Assembly (NCBI RefSeq): GCF_023073415.1
Contig: NZ_JADPJL010000005.1
Coordinates: 1 to 64,000 of the forward strand
Source of the DNA: Bradyrhizobium sp. 190
GTDB lineage: Bacteria; Pseudomonadota; Alphaproteobacteria; Rhizobiales; Xanthobacteraceae
Direction of reading: 5' to 3'
DNA: 64,000 bases
In this document: piece by piece, positions 8,916 to 17,862 of the stretch
How the letters are laid out: each line of letters begins with the position of its first letter
Position numbering within the stretch: position 1 is the stretch's first letter
Program-made: the position numbers and the translations under genes
Notes under the pieces: generated by a model
The model's input: the letters and a program-made list of their open reading frames with translations, nothing else
The model's database searches: none
Told to the model about the DNA's origin: nothing

Positions 8916-9965
8916 ATGTCCCAGCAAACCAACCCAGACCGCCGCCGCTTCCTTGGCACCGCCGCCGCGGCGCTTGCGACGGCACCGTTCGCCACGAGCG
9001 GCGCCCTCTTTGCGCAGTCCGGCGACGCAAAGTCGGGCGCGGCCCCGATCAGGCCGGGCGCCCACACTTCGTTTGCCACGCTGAAACAGGTCGAGGCCGG
9101 CGTCCTCAGTGTTGGTTATGCCGAGGCAGGACCCGCCGATGGTCCCGTCGTCATCCTCCTGCACGGCTGGCCCTACGACATCTACGCCTTCGTCGATGTC
9201 GTGCCGGTGCTGGCGTCGGCAGGCTTCCGGGTGATCGCGCCCTGGCTGCGTGGCTACGGCACGACCCGCTTCCTCGGAAGCGATACGCCGCGCAATGGCC
9301 AGCAGGGCGCGCTCGCCACCGACGTCATCGACCTGATGGATGCGCTGAAGATCGACAAAGCAGTGGTCGCCGGCTTCGATTGGGGCGCGCGGACCGCCGG
9401 CATCGTCGCGGCGATCTGGCCGCAGCGCGTCAAGGCGCTGGTCTCGGTCAGCGGCTATCTGATCGGCAGCCAGGAGGCCAACAAGAAGCCGTTGCCGCCA
9501 TCGGCCGAGCTGCAATGGTGGTATCAGTATTACTTCGCGACCGAGCGCGGCCGGCTGGGCTACGAAAAATACCGGCGCGAGTTTTCAAAACTGATCTGGC
9601 AGCTCGCCTCGCCGAAGTGGAATTTCGATGACGCCACCTTCGAACGCAGCGCGGCCTCCTTCGACAACCCCGACCATGTCGCCATCGTGATCCACAACTA
9701 TCGCTGGCGGCTTGGTCTAGCCCCGGGCGAGGCGAAATACGACGAACTGGAAAAGCGGCTGGCCGAATTCCCCGCCATCGCCGTGCCCACCATCACCCTG
9801 GAAGGCGACGCCAATGGCGCGCCGCATCCGGATCCCAAGGTCTACGCCAGGAAGTTTTCCGGCAAATATGCCCACCGCCTCCTCACCGGCGGGATCGGAC
9901 ATAACCCTCCGCAGGAGGCGCCGCAGGCCTTTGCCGACGCTGTCATCGAAGTGGCTCGCTATTGA
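8916..9965 (+). CDS. Tat-exported alpha/beta hydrolase, epoxide-hydrolase-like
   Basis: The protein (349 residues from ATG 8916) has a twin-arginine signal (PDRRRFLGTAAAAL) and a classic alpha/beta-hydrolase domain. Features point to the epoxide hydrolase/dehalogenase branch: an HGWP oxyanion motif, an aspartate nucleophile in AGFDWGARTA, and the catalytic histidine in GGIGHNPPQE near the C-terminus. The substrate is unknown. Folding before export through Tat is expected from the signal. It is monocistronic and lies behind the triple-operator promoter, so it is probably inducible. Confidence 0.85.
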   Translation: MSQQTNPDRRRFLGTAAAALATAPFATSGALFAQSGDAKSGAAPIRPGAHTSFATLKQVEAGVLSVGYAEAGPADGPVVILLHGWPYDIYAFVDVVPVLASAGFRVIAPWLRGYGTTRFLGSDTPRNGQQGALATDVIDLMDALKIDKAVVAGFDWGARTAGIVAAIWPQRVKALVSVSGYLIGSQEANKKPLPPSAELQWWYQYYFATERGRLGYEKYRREFSKLIWQLASPKWNFDDATFERSAASFDNPDHVAIVIHNYRWRLGLAPGEAKYDELEKRLAEFPAIAVPTITLEGDANGAPHPDPKVYARKFSGKYAHRLLTGGIGHNPPQEAPQAFADAVIEVARY

Positions 9966-10287
9966 GTTGTGAGGCCTCGCCGCCGGCGGCCGCAAAGGCT
10001 TGCCGGCGGGGGCCGTCGTCTGGCGTTCCCGGGGCGGAACCGTGAACGAATTCGGATCACTTTTCGGCGAGGGTTGAACCTTGCCTTAGTCATCCCGGAC
10101 ATCAACTAAGTGGGAGACCACCTCCTTAACCGGGGAAAAAGCCTTACGTGCGAGGGAACTAAAACGCTTTGTTGCTGCACCGTCACAGCGGCCTGCCATC
10201 GGGTCGCGGGCACTTGCCGCAAAGCAACCTAAATGAGGTCACGTTGTTTGGATTGGTATCCGCAATGTCCGGAATGGGGAAAGTGAT
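9966..10287. promoter_or_regulatory. intergenic region ahead of the beta-barrel protein gene
   Basis: These 322 bases hold no convincing gene. A GC-rich inverted repeat (ccgccggc...gccggcgg) near 9980-10012 may end the upstream transcript, and the outer-membrane protein promoter must lie in the right half. Confidence 0.35.
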
Positions 10288-11001
10288 ATGAAGAAGTTCC
10301 TGCTCGGCGCTGCCGCGCTGGCCGCCATGGCGGCTCCAGCTTTTGCGGCTGACATGCCGCCGCGGCCCTATACCAAGGCGCCAGCCTATACCGCGCCTCA
10401 GGTCGTCTATAACTGGACCGGGTTCTATATCGGCGGCCATGTCGGCGGCGCCTTCGCGGGCAACAATTCCCTGCAGGGCAGCGACGCCCGCTTCCTTGGC
10501 GGCGTACAGGGCGGCTTCGACTATCAGTTCGCGCCGAACTGGGTGCTGGGCGCCGAAGCCCAGTATAGCTGGCTGCCGAACAACAATAATAATGGCGTCC
10601 TGTTTCCGGGCGGCACCCTCGTGACATCCAACACCGACCAGCTCGGCTCGGTGACCGGCCGGCTCGGCTACACTTGGGGTCCGGCGCTGCTCTACGCCAA
10701 GGGCGGTTACGCCTGGCGCGACGGCAACAATCTCGGGGTGTCGGTGGCCGGTGTGCCGCAGGGCTTCACTACCAACGGCAATCACAAGGACGGCTACACC
10801 GTCGGCGGCGGCCTCGAATACATGTTCGCCCCGAACTGGTCGGCCAAGGCCGAGTACCAGTATTACAATTTCGGCGACACCACGTTCACGTCTGGTCCTG
10901 CCGATGTCACCGGCCGCAGCTTCCGCAACGACGAACACACCGCCAAGGTCGGCGTGAACTACCGGTTTGGTTGGGGTGGGCCTGCCGCCGCCAGATATTG
11001 A
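10288..11001 (+). CDS. outer membrane beta-barrel protein, Omp25/Omp31 type
   Basis: The 237-residue product has a signal peptide (MKKFLLGAAALAAMAAPAFA) and a proline-rich start of the mature chain. The family's opening motif NWTGFYIGGHVGGAF follows, and alternating amphipathic strands end in GVNYRFGW near the C-terminus. This is the eight-stranded Omp25/Omp31-like barrel abundant in rhizobial outer membranes, with a structural or surface role. A GGGGAAAG site precedes the ATG and a strong terminator follows. Confidence 0.9.
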   Translation: MKKFLLGAAALAAMAAPAFAADMPPRPYTKAPAYTAPQVVYNWTGFYIGGHVGGAFAGNNSLQGSDARFLGGVQGGFDYQFAPNWVLGAEAQYSWLPNNNNNGVLFPGGTLVTSNTDQLGSVTGRLGYTWGPALLYAKGGYAWRDGNNLGVSVAGVPQGFTTNGNHKDGYTVGGGLEYMFAPNWSAKAEYQYYNFGDTTFTSGPADVTGRSFRNDEHTAKVGVNYRFGWGGPAAARY

Positions 11002-11025
11002 TACGCCGCTTCGTATCGACACGAC

Positions 11026-11054
11026 AAAGGCCGGCTTTACGCCGGCCTTTTTGT
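11026..11054 (+). terminator. rho-independent terminator of the barrel-protein gene
   Basis: A 10-bp stem aaaggccggc/gccggccttt with a five-base loop is followed by T residues. A partial copy of the left arm recurs just downstream (about 11,062-11,090). Confidence 0.9.
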
Positions 11055-11213
11055 TGGGGGCAAAGGCCGGCTTCACGTCGGCCGTTGTTTGAGGAATGCC
11101 GGGGCGAGCGTGCCTCGGCTGCTTTTGGCGGGCGCGAAAAAAATTTCGCGCTGCATGCAACTTTTCGTCACGATCCGATATTATGGTTCCGGCCGGCTGG
11201 TGGGACAACGAAC

Positions 11214-11450
11214 ATGCGTGCTTTTGCGTTAGGGCTGATCTTTTCCGCAGCGGCGTTTCCGTGCCTTGCTCAAACGGTCCTGAAATCCGAACCGCTTATC
11301 CTTGCTCCCTATGAAATCGCCTTTGTGCAGGACCCCTCGTGCGGGGCCGGCAGGGTGCGCAAGGTGACCGGCGCGATCAGGGGACTGCAGCGGCGCAAGG
11401 CCTGTGTCACTCTGGTTGCGGAGGCATCGCTGGTCTCGGCGACGCCGTAG
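11214..11450 (+). CDS. small exported protein, unknown function
   Basis: The 78-residue protein starts at ATG 11214 with a signal peptide (MRAFALGLIFSAAAFPCLAQ). The mature part has two cysteines (DPSCGAG and RKACVTL) that could pair, and a basic RGLQRRK stretch. It resembles a short family widespread in Bradyrhizobium (possibly DUF6719, from memory and not checked). No operon partner is visible. Confidence 0.6.
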   Translation: MRAFALGLIFSAAAFPCLAQTVLKSEPLILAPYEIAFVQDPSCGAGRVRKVTGAIRGLQRRKACVTLVAEASLVSATP

Positions 11451-11566
11451 AACCGATTTACCGCCTCGGATGTCGTCCCCGGCGAACGGGACCCATCTGC
11501 CGAGAGCCGTTGTCCGTCCGGGCTTTGCTTGTCCGTTCGGGTTTGCCCGCCCGGCCGCCGCCGTCC

Positions 11567-11821
11567 TTACGACGCCAACTGCAATTCCGTCTGCGCTTCG
11601 CGCTCGGCCTCGGCCTTGTTTCGGGCGGGGTCTTCATGCGGCTCGAGCTGGCACGGCTTGATCTCGTAATCATGGTCCAGCACCGGGCGAGGGGCGGTGC
11701 TGTCTTGCTCGGAGACGACATCGACCACGAGGCCGCTCTTCTGGGCAATCTTCCAGACGTCGGCCGCGGAGGGATAGGCCTTGCTCAGCTTGGCATCGTT
11801 TGAGAACAGCGCGTAGGGCAT
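11567..11821 (-). CDS. small cytoplasmic protein, unknown function
   Basis: The 84-residue acidic protein begins MPYALFSNDAKLSKAYPSAADVWK and has no signal or membrane segment. The C-terminal third is rich in glutamate and alanine and probably helical. Similar short proteins occur in many Bradyrhizobium genomes as far as I recall; no function is known. It lies between two unrelated small genes. Confidence 0.65.
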   Translation of the reverse strand: MPYALFSNDAKLSKAYPSAADVWKIAQKSGLVVDVVSEQDSTAPRPVLDHDYEIKPCQLEPHEDPARNKAEAEREAQTELQLAS

Positions 11822-12016
11822 TGTCGGCTCCGGTAAAAACGGTCAACGCGGAAGCGGGGTCCGGGTTTCAGGCTTGGCTGCCATGCCGCCATTTCACAGG
11901 CTGTTTCGGGAGCAATTTGGCTCGTTTCGGCCCATTTTCGTGGAGTCTCTGAGTCTTTAACGAGCCGTAAATTCCCGAAAAAAGAATCCCCGAGACTCGA
12001 CCGCCAGAATCGCCGG

Positions 12017-12136
12017 ATGTTTCCGGCCATGAGAACGAGCCTCCAGACCTCCTGCGAGCGTGTCCAACTCACGCTGACCGTCTGCCTGCTGGTCGCCTGC
12101 GCGGCCAACATGGCGCTGGTCTACGCCTGGCTCTGA
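12017..12136 (+). CDS. possible 39-residue membrane peptide
   Basis: A short frame with ATG at 12017 (or 12029) encodes a peptide whose second half is one hydrophobic helix (LTLTVCLLVACAANMALVYAW). No good ribosome-binding site is visible, so it rests on hydrophobicity alone. Confidence 0.3.
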   Translation: MFPAMRTSLQTSCERVQLTLTVCLLVACAANMALVYAWL

Positions 12137-12190
12137 ATTTGGCTCTGAAAATCGTGCGGATGCCGGGGCAACGCGGTTTGCGTCCCGGGC

Positions 12191-12631
12191 CTACTTCCCC
12201 GGACGCGTCGGCGGCTCGCCTTCCCTGAGAGATGCATGGACCTTCGCCATGGTCGCGCTGCAATAGGCCTCGCGCTCGCGGTTGAACCGCTCCTGATGGG
12301 CGCGGAAATTGGCGACCCGCGCCTTGATCTCGGCCTGGAAATCCTCCCGCAGGTCAAGACGCGCAGGAGGAGCGAGCCTCGATATCTCCCGCGGTACTTC
12401 TTCTCTTGATACGTTTATCGGCGCCTGGGTGGCGGGCGGCGACGTCTCCGCCAGCAGAGCCTCAATGTCGGGAAGGGCCGCAGCCGCGAGGATGGTTTCG
12501 GATGTCTCGACAGAGAGCAGGGCAACCGGCGTGGTGACCGTCTTCTCGGTCTCCGGCGTCTTGCCGGTCACCGATTGAACGAACTCCATCGTCTGCGCGA
12601 TCAGGAGATCGCGTTCCCTCATCCATTTCAT
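12191..12631 (-). CDS. conserved-looking hypothetical protein, 146 residues
   Basis: The product has no signal peptide. The N-terminal 25 residues (MKWMRERDLLIAQTMEFVQSV) and the C-terminal 55 residues (REDFQAEIKARVANFRAHQERFNREREAY) look helical, joined by a proline/alanine/threonine-rich low-complexity middle. I do not recognise a domain. The coding pattern is good and no competing gene is on the other strand. Confidence 0.6.
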   Translation of the reverse strand: MKWMRERDLLIAQTMEFVQSVTGKTPETEKTVTTPVALLSVETSETILAAAALPDIEALLAETSPPATQAPINVSREEVPREISRLAPPARLDLREDFQAEIKARVANFRAHQERFNREREAYCSATMAKVHASLREGEPPTRPGK

Positions 12632-12816
12632 GAAACACCTCGGCCCAAGTCACTCCATCAAACCGCTTTTGTGGAATCAAGCAGGTGGAGAGGTAACAGG
12701 GGATAACTGCCACGCTTTTGCGCGCGAGGTGACAAAACGGTGACAGTCGTGACCGGCAATGTGCAGATGGCGTGTGATGTCGGGTGCCGTAAGCGCGCGG
12801 CCCCGCGAAGCGGGAG

Positions 12817-13068
12817 CTAGCGCTCGCGGGGATTCGTGTTGGGCACGAATGGCGCGCCGATCACGCGCACCGGCGGCTGGTCGTTGACGTAGATGATTCG
12901 CTTGTCGGGCGGGGGCGGCTGCTCGACACGACCCGCCGTCCGATCAGCGAACTGGACCGGCTTGTTGTCGGCAAACCCCAGCAGCGTAGCGCCGCCTGCG
13001 ATGGCCACGCTGAAAGATGTGACAACGGCGAGCAAAACCATGTTGCAGTTTTCTTCACGAATTCTCAT
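12817..13068 (-). CDS. small single-pass membrane protein, unknown function
   Basis: From ATG 13068 the 83-residue protein has one hydrophobic segment (MVLLAVVTSFSVAIAGGATLLGF) and then a proline-rich extracytoplasmic tail with PPPPDKRIIYVNDQPPVRVIG. The longer in-frame extension to 13362 lacks protein-like character. No domain is recognised. Confidence 0.5.
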   Translation of the reverse strand: MRIREENCNMVLLAVVTSFSVAIAGGATLLGFADNKPVQFADRTAGRVEQPPPPDKRIIYVNDQPPVRVIGAPFVPNTNPRER

Positions 13069-13508
13069 GCGAGGAAAACGTGCAGAAGGAGGGGTGGTTC
13101 CGGTTGGGAAGGGGAGATATGGGCGCGACGGCGGGGTAGGCCGGTTGGACACGACGCGCCAGAGCCACCGGTGAATAGCCTCAGAACCAGCCGCCGGATC
13201 CTGCGGCAGACCGATTTGATGGGTTTTGGGCCATAAAATAAACCTACGGATGATTGCGGTCCAAGTGGACAAGTTGCACGAAAAGCACTGAGTGCGGCCA
13301 CCGGTATAGGCTGACACGCTCTTTTCGCCCATCGCGGATGGATGTCGTAAAAGTTGGCACATTCCGGCCTACTCGTTGATCGAAGCTACCCTGATCGAAG
13401 CTACCCTCGATTGCAGTAACCCTACCGCACGACCAGGATCCATCGGGCCTTTGTCCGGAGCTTGCCCTTAGGTAAGGTATTATGTTATATTATACCATAT
13501 AACTAATT
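13069..13508. promoter_or_regulatory. intergenic region with tandem repeat, promoter and inverted repeat
   Basis: The region holds a perfect 15-bp tandem duplication (13378-13392 and 13393-13407, gatcgaagctaccct). Next comes a promoter-like pair TTGCCC (13462-13467) and TTATAT (13485-13490) with 17-base spacing. The -10 lies inside an inverted repeat gttatat-N6-atataac (13484-13503), which could be the operator for the MarR protein encoded beyond the hydrolase gene; that link is inference. Confidence 0.5.
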
Positions 13509-14642
13509 TTGTCACCTGATCTGCTCCGGACTATCTCCGATATGAACGTTCAATTTGGCGCAGGGGGCTGGGTCCAATGGCCTGACAGCGAAGAGTTCTC
13601 GATCGAGTTCATGAGGCTGTTGGGTGCGGCGCAGGAAGGCGGTTCGATGATCTCCGAATGCTTCCTTGCCGCAAGCCGGATAGACCCAACGGATGGCGGC
13701 GATTCCTGGTATCGGGAATGGATAGGGATGGCCGACCTCAGTAATGAGCGTGCCAATGCTGCCTTCGAGCGCGGTCATGTGCTGACCGCACGAAGTAACT
13801 GGCTTCGCGCCATCAACTACTATCAAGCCTCAGCGTTCGGTTTAGACGCCGCCGACACGAAACAGGAGCGTGCGCTCCTAACCATGCGAGGCTGCGCCCG
13901 CAGCTACATCGAGCATATGACTCCCGCCGGCGAGGTCGTCGAGATTCCCTGGCTGGAGGGCCATGCGCTGGAGGGCTATTTTTTGCCTGCACCCGCCGCC
14001 TTTCATCAAACGCCTGTCGTCGTGTGCATGGGCGACCCCGGACATCGGAAGGAAGAATATCTCTTCAAGGTGGCGCGCTATGCCAGCAACCGGGGAATGG
14101 CGCTGCTCGCCGTAGATCTGTTCGGATCCGGCACCGGCGTCGAGTTCGATAAAATAGTCGGCCGTTCCGATCTGGAAACATCGGTGGGGCACGTGATGGA
14201 CTACCTCTACACGAGGGACGATATCGACGAACACAGGATCGCGATTCTCAGCGACGGTTTGGAGTCGTCCTTTGTGGCGCGTGGCGTTGCCCTCGACCAT
14301 CGTTTCGCCGCCGCGGTTTGTGACGGCGGTATCTGGGACATGCATGAGCGCGCATTCTTGATGAATCGCCTCTCACTGAGTAGTTCCGGAACTGAAGGCG
14401 GTTGGCTCGGGCCAAAACTCCGCTGCCCGCTCTTGATCACCTTGGGCGAGCAGGGCTGGCTCGAAAGTGACTACGTGACCGATCTATTCGAACGGCTCAA
14501 GGCCGAGCATCCCGACGTTTCCCTGAAAATTTTCGAGAGCTCTGAAACGGCTGCCGCGCATGGACATCGCGACAACCCCACGCTTGCCAACGAGTTCATC
14601 TTTGACTGGGTGGCCGATCGCCTCGAATCGGTACCTGACTAG
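13509..14642 (+). CDS. alpha/beta-hydrolase-fold protein, nucleophile apparently missing
   Basis: The 377-residue protein resembles the 2,6-dihydropseudooxynicotine hydrolase/DUF1100 branch, with a helical N-terminal cap (about 1-135) and a hydrolase domain after it. Expected family motif G-x-S-x-G is replaced by SDGLES at the nucleophile elbow (context RIAILSDGLESS), so the serine is probably glycine, while a histidine near the end (AHGHRDNP) remains. It may therefore be inactive or use other chemistry. The start is TTG 13509 or ATG 13542; neither has a strong ribosome-binding site. A MarR gene converges 19 bases downstream, suggesting a regulatory link. Confidence 0.72.
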   Translation: MSPDLLRTISDMNVQFGAGGWVQWPDSEEFSIEFMRLLGAAQEGGSMISECFLAASRIDPTDGGDSWYREWIGMADLSNERANAAFERGHVLTARSNWLRAINYYQASAFGLDAADTKQERALLTMRGCARSYIEHMTPAGEVVEIPWLEGHALEGYFLPAPAAFHQTPVVVCMGDPGHRKEEYLFKVARYASNRGMALLAVDLFGSGTGVEFDKIVGRSDLETSVGHVMDYLYTRDDIDEHRIAILSDGLESSFVARGVALDHRFAAAVCDGGIWDMHERAFLMNRLSLSSSGTEGGWLGPKLRCPLLITLGEQGWLESDYVTDLFERLKAEHPDVSLKIFESSETAAAHGHRDNPTLANEFIFDWVADRLESVPD

Positions 14643-14661
14643 GCTACGACCGCATTGCAGG

Positions 14662-15201
14662 TCATATGCCCACAGTCAGCTTCAGGCTGGCCTTCTCAAT
14701 GCGGTTCTTCAGCGCTGCAAGCTTGTCAGTAAATTCGCTGAGTTCGCGGTCGCTGAATTCCGCAAAGATGAAATTGTTGAGGGCCTCCTGCTCGGAAGCC
14801 AAGCCTGCGAAGAGCTTATAGGTCTTGTCCGTCAAGGACATCTGCACAATTCTGGCGTCGTCCTCCGACGTTTTTCGGCGCATGAAGCCTTTCTTCTCGA
14901 GCATTTTCGACTGGGTTGTTACGAAGGACGGGTCAACATGGAGCATCTTTGACACGACCTTCACAGCCACGCCCTCTCCCTGATCCAGATCGGCCAGAGC
15001 CATCAGGATCATCCATTGCGGGCCGCTGACGCCGAGGGCTTTTGCCCAGAAATAACGAATCTCCTGGAGATGCACGTTGATGGCGGCGATCTCCCAGGCG
15101 AATTGCCGGGTGACGTCGTGATTCTTCCCGCTGAACTCATTTGACGCTCCGCGCTTGGCGCGGTTCGACGAGTCCGATCCCTTGCGTGCGTCCTGTCCCA
15201 T
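14662..15201 (-). CDS. MarR family transcriptional regulator
   Basis: The 179-residue protein has the MarR winged-helix layout: helices for dimerisation at both ends, and a recognition region with VAVKVVSKMLHVDPSFVTTQSKMLEKKGFM followed by the wing RRKTSEDDARIVQMSLTDK. The N-terminal 20 residues are basic and probably disordered. It would act as a dimeric DNA-binding regulator, usually repressing neighbours until a small ligand binds. It converges with the hydrolase-like gene, and the inverted repeat at 13484 is a candidate target. The ligand cannot be predicted. Confidence 0.88.
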   Translation of the reverse strand: MGQDARKGSDSSNRAKRGASNEFSGKNHDVTRQFAWEIAAINVHLQEIRYFWAKALGVSGPQWMILMALADLDQGEGVAVKVVSKMLHVDPSFVTTQSKMLEKKGFMRRKTSEDDARIVQMSLTDKTYKLFAGLASEQEALNNFIFAEFSDRELSEFTDKLAALKNRIEKASLKLTVGI

Positions 15202-15582
15202 GGCTTTGCCTGGCCCCGAGTCTCACGAAGCAGCTTAGCTGATTTAATAACAAAATCATCCAATTGGGCAGCGCTAAAGTGGTTCCCCGAACTCAATATC
15301 GCGTGTTCTTCGGTGTTGCCGCAGCGACACAGTCGGTCGGGATAGAGATAACTGAGTTCATAAAGTATTTTGATTACGTAAGTTGCACATGCATAGTTCT
15401 GGAGACGGTCTGGGGGGTCCTTGATCGTTCCGTTTTGGTGGTTCGCTTAAGTCCCTCGCGTTCATGCGGGTGTGTCCGAAGACGCGAAACGACTGAGCGG
15501 TTTCAAAAGGCGAGGGCGGACCTTTTCTGGGGGAAACAGCTGGGTCCGCCCTCGTCCTTGCAGAGCAACTTGGAGGTTTAAC
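15202..15582. promoter_or_regulatory. intergenic region with porin promoter and leader
   Basis: No gene is visible in these 381 bases. It must hold the divergent promoters of the MarR gene and the porin. The porin ATG at 15583 follows a ggagg site at 15572-15576. Confidence 0.4.
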
Positions 15583-17175
15583 ATGACTATGATCAAGAGC
15601 CTTATTCTCGGCTCAGCGGCGGGTCTCGTCGCCCTGAGCGGAGCACAGGCTGCCGATCTTCCCGTCAAGGCCAAAGCGGTCGAGTACGTCAGGATCTGCT
15701 CCCTGTATGGTGCGGGTTTCTTCTACATCCCGGGCACCGACACCTGCATCAAGCTGGGTGGTTACGTTCGCGTCGACACCACGTTCAATGGCGGCGTCTA
15801 TGGCGGCCCGTTCTATAGCGGCGACGGCGGCCAGGGCAATCGCTACCGCGATTACTTCCTCTCCCGCTCCCGTATGGCGATCACGGTCGATACCCGTACC
15901 GCCACCGAATACGGCGTAGTCCGCACCTTCGGTCAGGGCGACTTCCAGTTCCAGAACTTCGGAACGACGAACCCCGGAACTGCTGCCACCACCGGCCAGC
16001 CGCTCAACAACGCGCTGCTTTCCACGGCAGGCGGCGGCTATGTCGCGGTTGAAATGGTGTTCATCCAGTTCGCTGGTTTCACCTTCGGTAAGTCGGCTTC
16101 GGCCTACGCGACGCCTTGGAACGGCTATCCGGGCAACAACAACTCGTACCTGATGGGCGGCCCGGACTACGTCACCGGCGTCAACAACATCCAGTACACC
16201 GCTCAGTTCGGAAACGGCGTGTCGGCCACCATCGGTCTCGATGATCCGACCGTGTTCAACCGCACCGCGGTCTGGAACCTGGCCAACGGCGTCAACGTCA
16301 ACGGCGGCGGCACCAACGCCTACAGCGGGCTGCATTCTCCCGACATCGCCGGCAACATCCGCGTCGACCAGGCTTGGGGTCTGTTCCAGATTTCAGGTTT
16401 GGCGCACCTCGTGAGCGCCACCTACAACACCCTTGGCGCCGCTGGCGCTCCGACCAACGGCTCGGAACTCTCCGGTCATCCCGACGACAAGTGGGGCGGT
16501 GCGGTGACGGCTGCCTTGCAGATCAAGAACCTCCCGACCGGTGCTGGCGACGACTTCAAGATCGACGTCACGTACGCAAAGGGTTCCACGAAGTCCGTGA
16601 TCTCCACGAGCGGTGGTACGCCGAACTTCTCGATGTTCGGTGGCAGCGGCAACGGCGCTTACCAGAGCGTTGCCTTTGGCAACTCGGCTGACGGTGTCTT
16701 CATGCCGGGCATCGGCGGAACGGGTGGTATCATCCTGACCTCGGCTTGGGGTGTCCGTGGTGCGTTCAACCACAACTGGGATCCCTACTGGTCGACCAGC
16801 CTCTGGGGCAGCTACGCTTCCGTCCGTTATGACGGCGGCACCAACGACAACATCAACGGTCTGGGCACCACGACTGCCAAGGGAGCCTACTGCGCTGGCT
16901 TCGCGGCAACTCACGGTGGCCAGGCTGCTGTCGGCAACAACGTTGGCAACTACACCTGTAACCCTGACTTCAACATCGCTCAGGTTGGTGTGGTCACCCG
17001 CTGGACGCCCGTCAAGAACCTGACGTTCTCGGCTGAAGTCGGTGCGTTCTTCCTCGACCAGAAGATGACGGGTAGCTCGACGTTCACCGCGACGGCTCCG
17101 AAGCCGAATGCTGTGTACGAGTTCAAGGACCAGAGCACTGTGTTCCTGAACGTTCGCGCTCAGCGCAACTTCTGA
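15583..17175 (+). CDS. alphaproteobacterial general porin (Porin_2 family)
   Basis: The product (530 residues from ATG 15583, fixed by ggagg six bases upstream) has a signal peptide ending at SGAQAADLPVKAK. The family hallmark VRICSLYGAGFFYIPGTDTCIKLGGYVRVD follows, with the paired cysteines. Beta-strands with aromatic girdles run to the terminal phenylalanine (NVRAQRNF), needed for barrel insertion. It forms trimeric diffusion channels in the outer membrane. Codon use is highly regular and a strong terminator follows, as expected of an abundant protein. Confidence 0.95.
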   Translation: MTMIKSLILGSAAGLVALSGAQAADLPVKAKAVEYVRICSLYGAGFFYIPGTDTCIKLGGYVRVDTTFNGGVYGGPFYSGDGGQGNRYRDYFLSRSRMAITVDTRTATEYGVVRTFGQGDFQFQNFGTTNPGTAATTGQPLNNALLSTAGGGYVAVEMVFIQFAGFTFGKSASAYATPWNGYPGNNNSYLMGGPDYVTGVNNIQYTAQFGNGVSATIGLDDPTVFNRTAVWNLANGVNVNGGGTNAYSGLHSPDIAGNIRVDQAWGLFQISGLAHLVSATYNTLGAAGAPTNGSELSGHPDDKWGGAVTAALQIKNLPTGAGDDFKIDVTYAKGSTKSVISTSGGTPNFSMFGGSGNGAYQSVAFGNSADGVFMPGIGGTGGIILTSAWGVRGAFNHNWDPYWSTSLWGSYASVRYDGGTNDNINGLGTTTAKGAYCAGFAATHGGQAAVGNNVGNYTCNPDFNIAQVGVVTRWTPVKNLTFSAEVGAFFLDQKMTGSSTFTATAPKPNAVYEFKDQSTVFLNVRAQRNF

Positions 17176-17199
17176 TCCTGAACGTCTGACACTCTCTAA

Positions 17200-17238
17200 A
17201 GAACCCCCAGCCGAAAACGCTGGGGGTTCTATTTTTTC
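17200..17238 (+). terminator. rho-independent terminator of the porin gene
   Basis: An 11-bp perfect stem gaacccccagc/gctgggggttc with a seven-base loop is followed by tattttttc. Confidence 0.95.
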
Positions 17239-17369
17239 ATGCTCTCCTTCGTAAGTCGCCGCTCGTCCAGAACCGATCGCGCGAAGGGGTAATAAACCGG
17301 GGCTTCGGCTCGCCAGGCAAAGCAGGGAAAATTAAGCAGTCTCAATAATATTATTTACTCAGCTAATTT

Positions 17370-17500
17370 TATAAGCTAGTCTGACATACAGGTAGCCGGC
17401 AGATTCCCTGGCGGCCTCCTTGGTCTCGAAGGAGACGCAACACTACTTATGATAAACCTCCGAAACCTCCGGCAATGCCCTGCCGGAGGTTTTTCGTTTT
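17370..17500 (+). ncRNA. candidate small RNA with its own terminator
   Basis: A textbook terminator (aacctccggca / tgccggaggttt, then ttcgttttt, 17464-17500) has no coding gene before it. Upstream lies a second small hairpin (ctcctt...aaggag, about 17415-17434) and a TATAAG box at 17370. The simplest reading is a short stable RNA. The -35 region is poor and no RNA family was recognised. Confidence 0.4.
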
Positions 17501-17614
17501 TGGGACGACTGCTGGCTGTGCCCGGGGGCATGCCGCACGATCGGCAGGTTCTCGGCAAGAAAAGTGAAGCCGGTACCAGAACCAGCCTGTACTTGCCATC
17601 TGAGGCCTAGGTCG

Positions 17615-17689
17615 TGGTGCCGGTTGAGAGGATTGAACTCCCGACCTTCGGTTTACAAAACCGCTGCTCTACCGCTGAGCTAAACCGGC
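17615..17689 (-). tRNA. tRNA-Thr (anticodon TGT)
   Basis: The 75-base gene folds into a cloverleaf. The acceptor GCCGGTT pairs with AACCGGC, the D-arm is GCTC/GAGC, and the anticodon loop TTTGTAA gives TGT. The T-arm is TTCAATC, and CCA is encoded. Confidence 0.95.
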
Positions 17690-17813
17690 GAATTGAAGCG
17701 ATCGGTGCGCGGCGAAAATACCCGCCGCGCGGGGCCGATCTTCGGCGGCTCGAATACCAGACTTGGTCGCAAAGGGCCAGAACCTCAAGAACTGCTTTCA
17801 TCGCTTCCGCATG

Positions 17814-17842
17814 GAAAAGGCGGCTTTCCAGCCGCCTTTTCC
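17814..17842. terminator. bidirectional hairpin terminator
   Basis: The stem aaaaggcggct/agccgcctttt has A and T runs on both sides. It lies just beyond the decayed minus-strand gene at 17863 and probably served it. Confidence 0.8.
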
Positions 17843-17862
17843 AAACTCGATTCGCAATCGTC

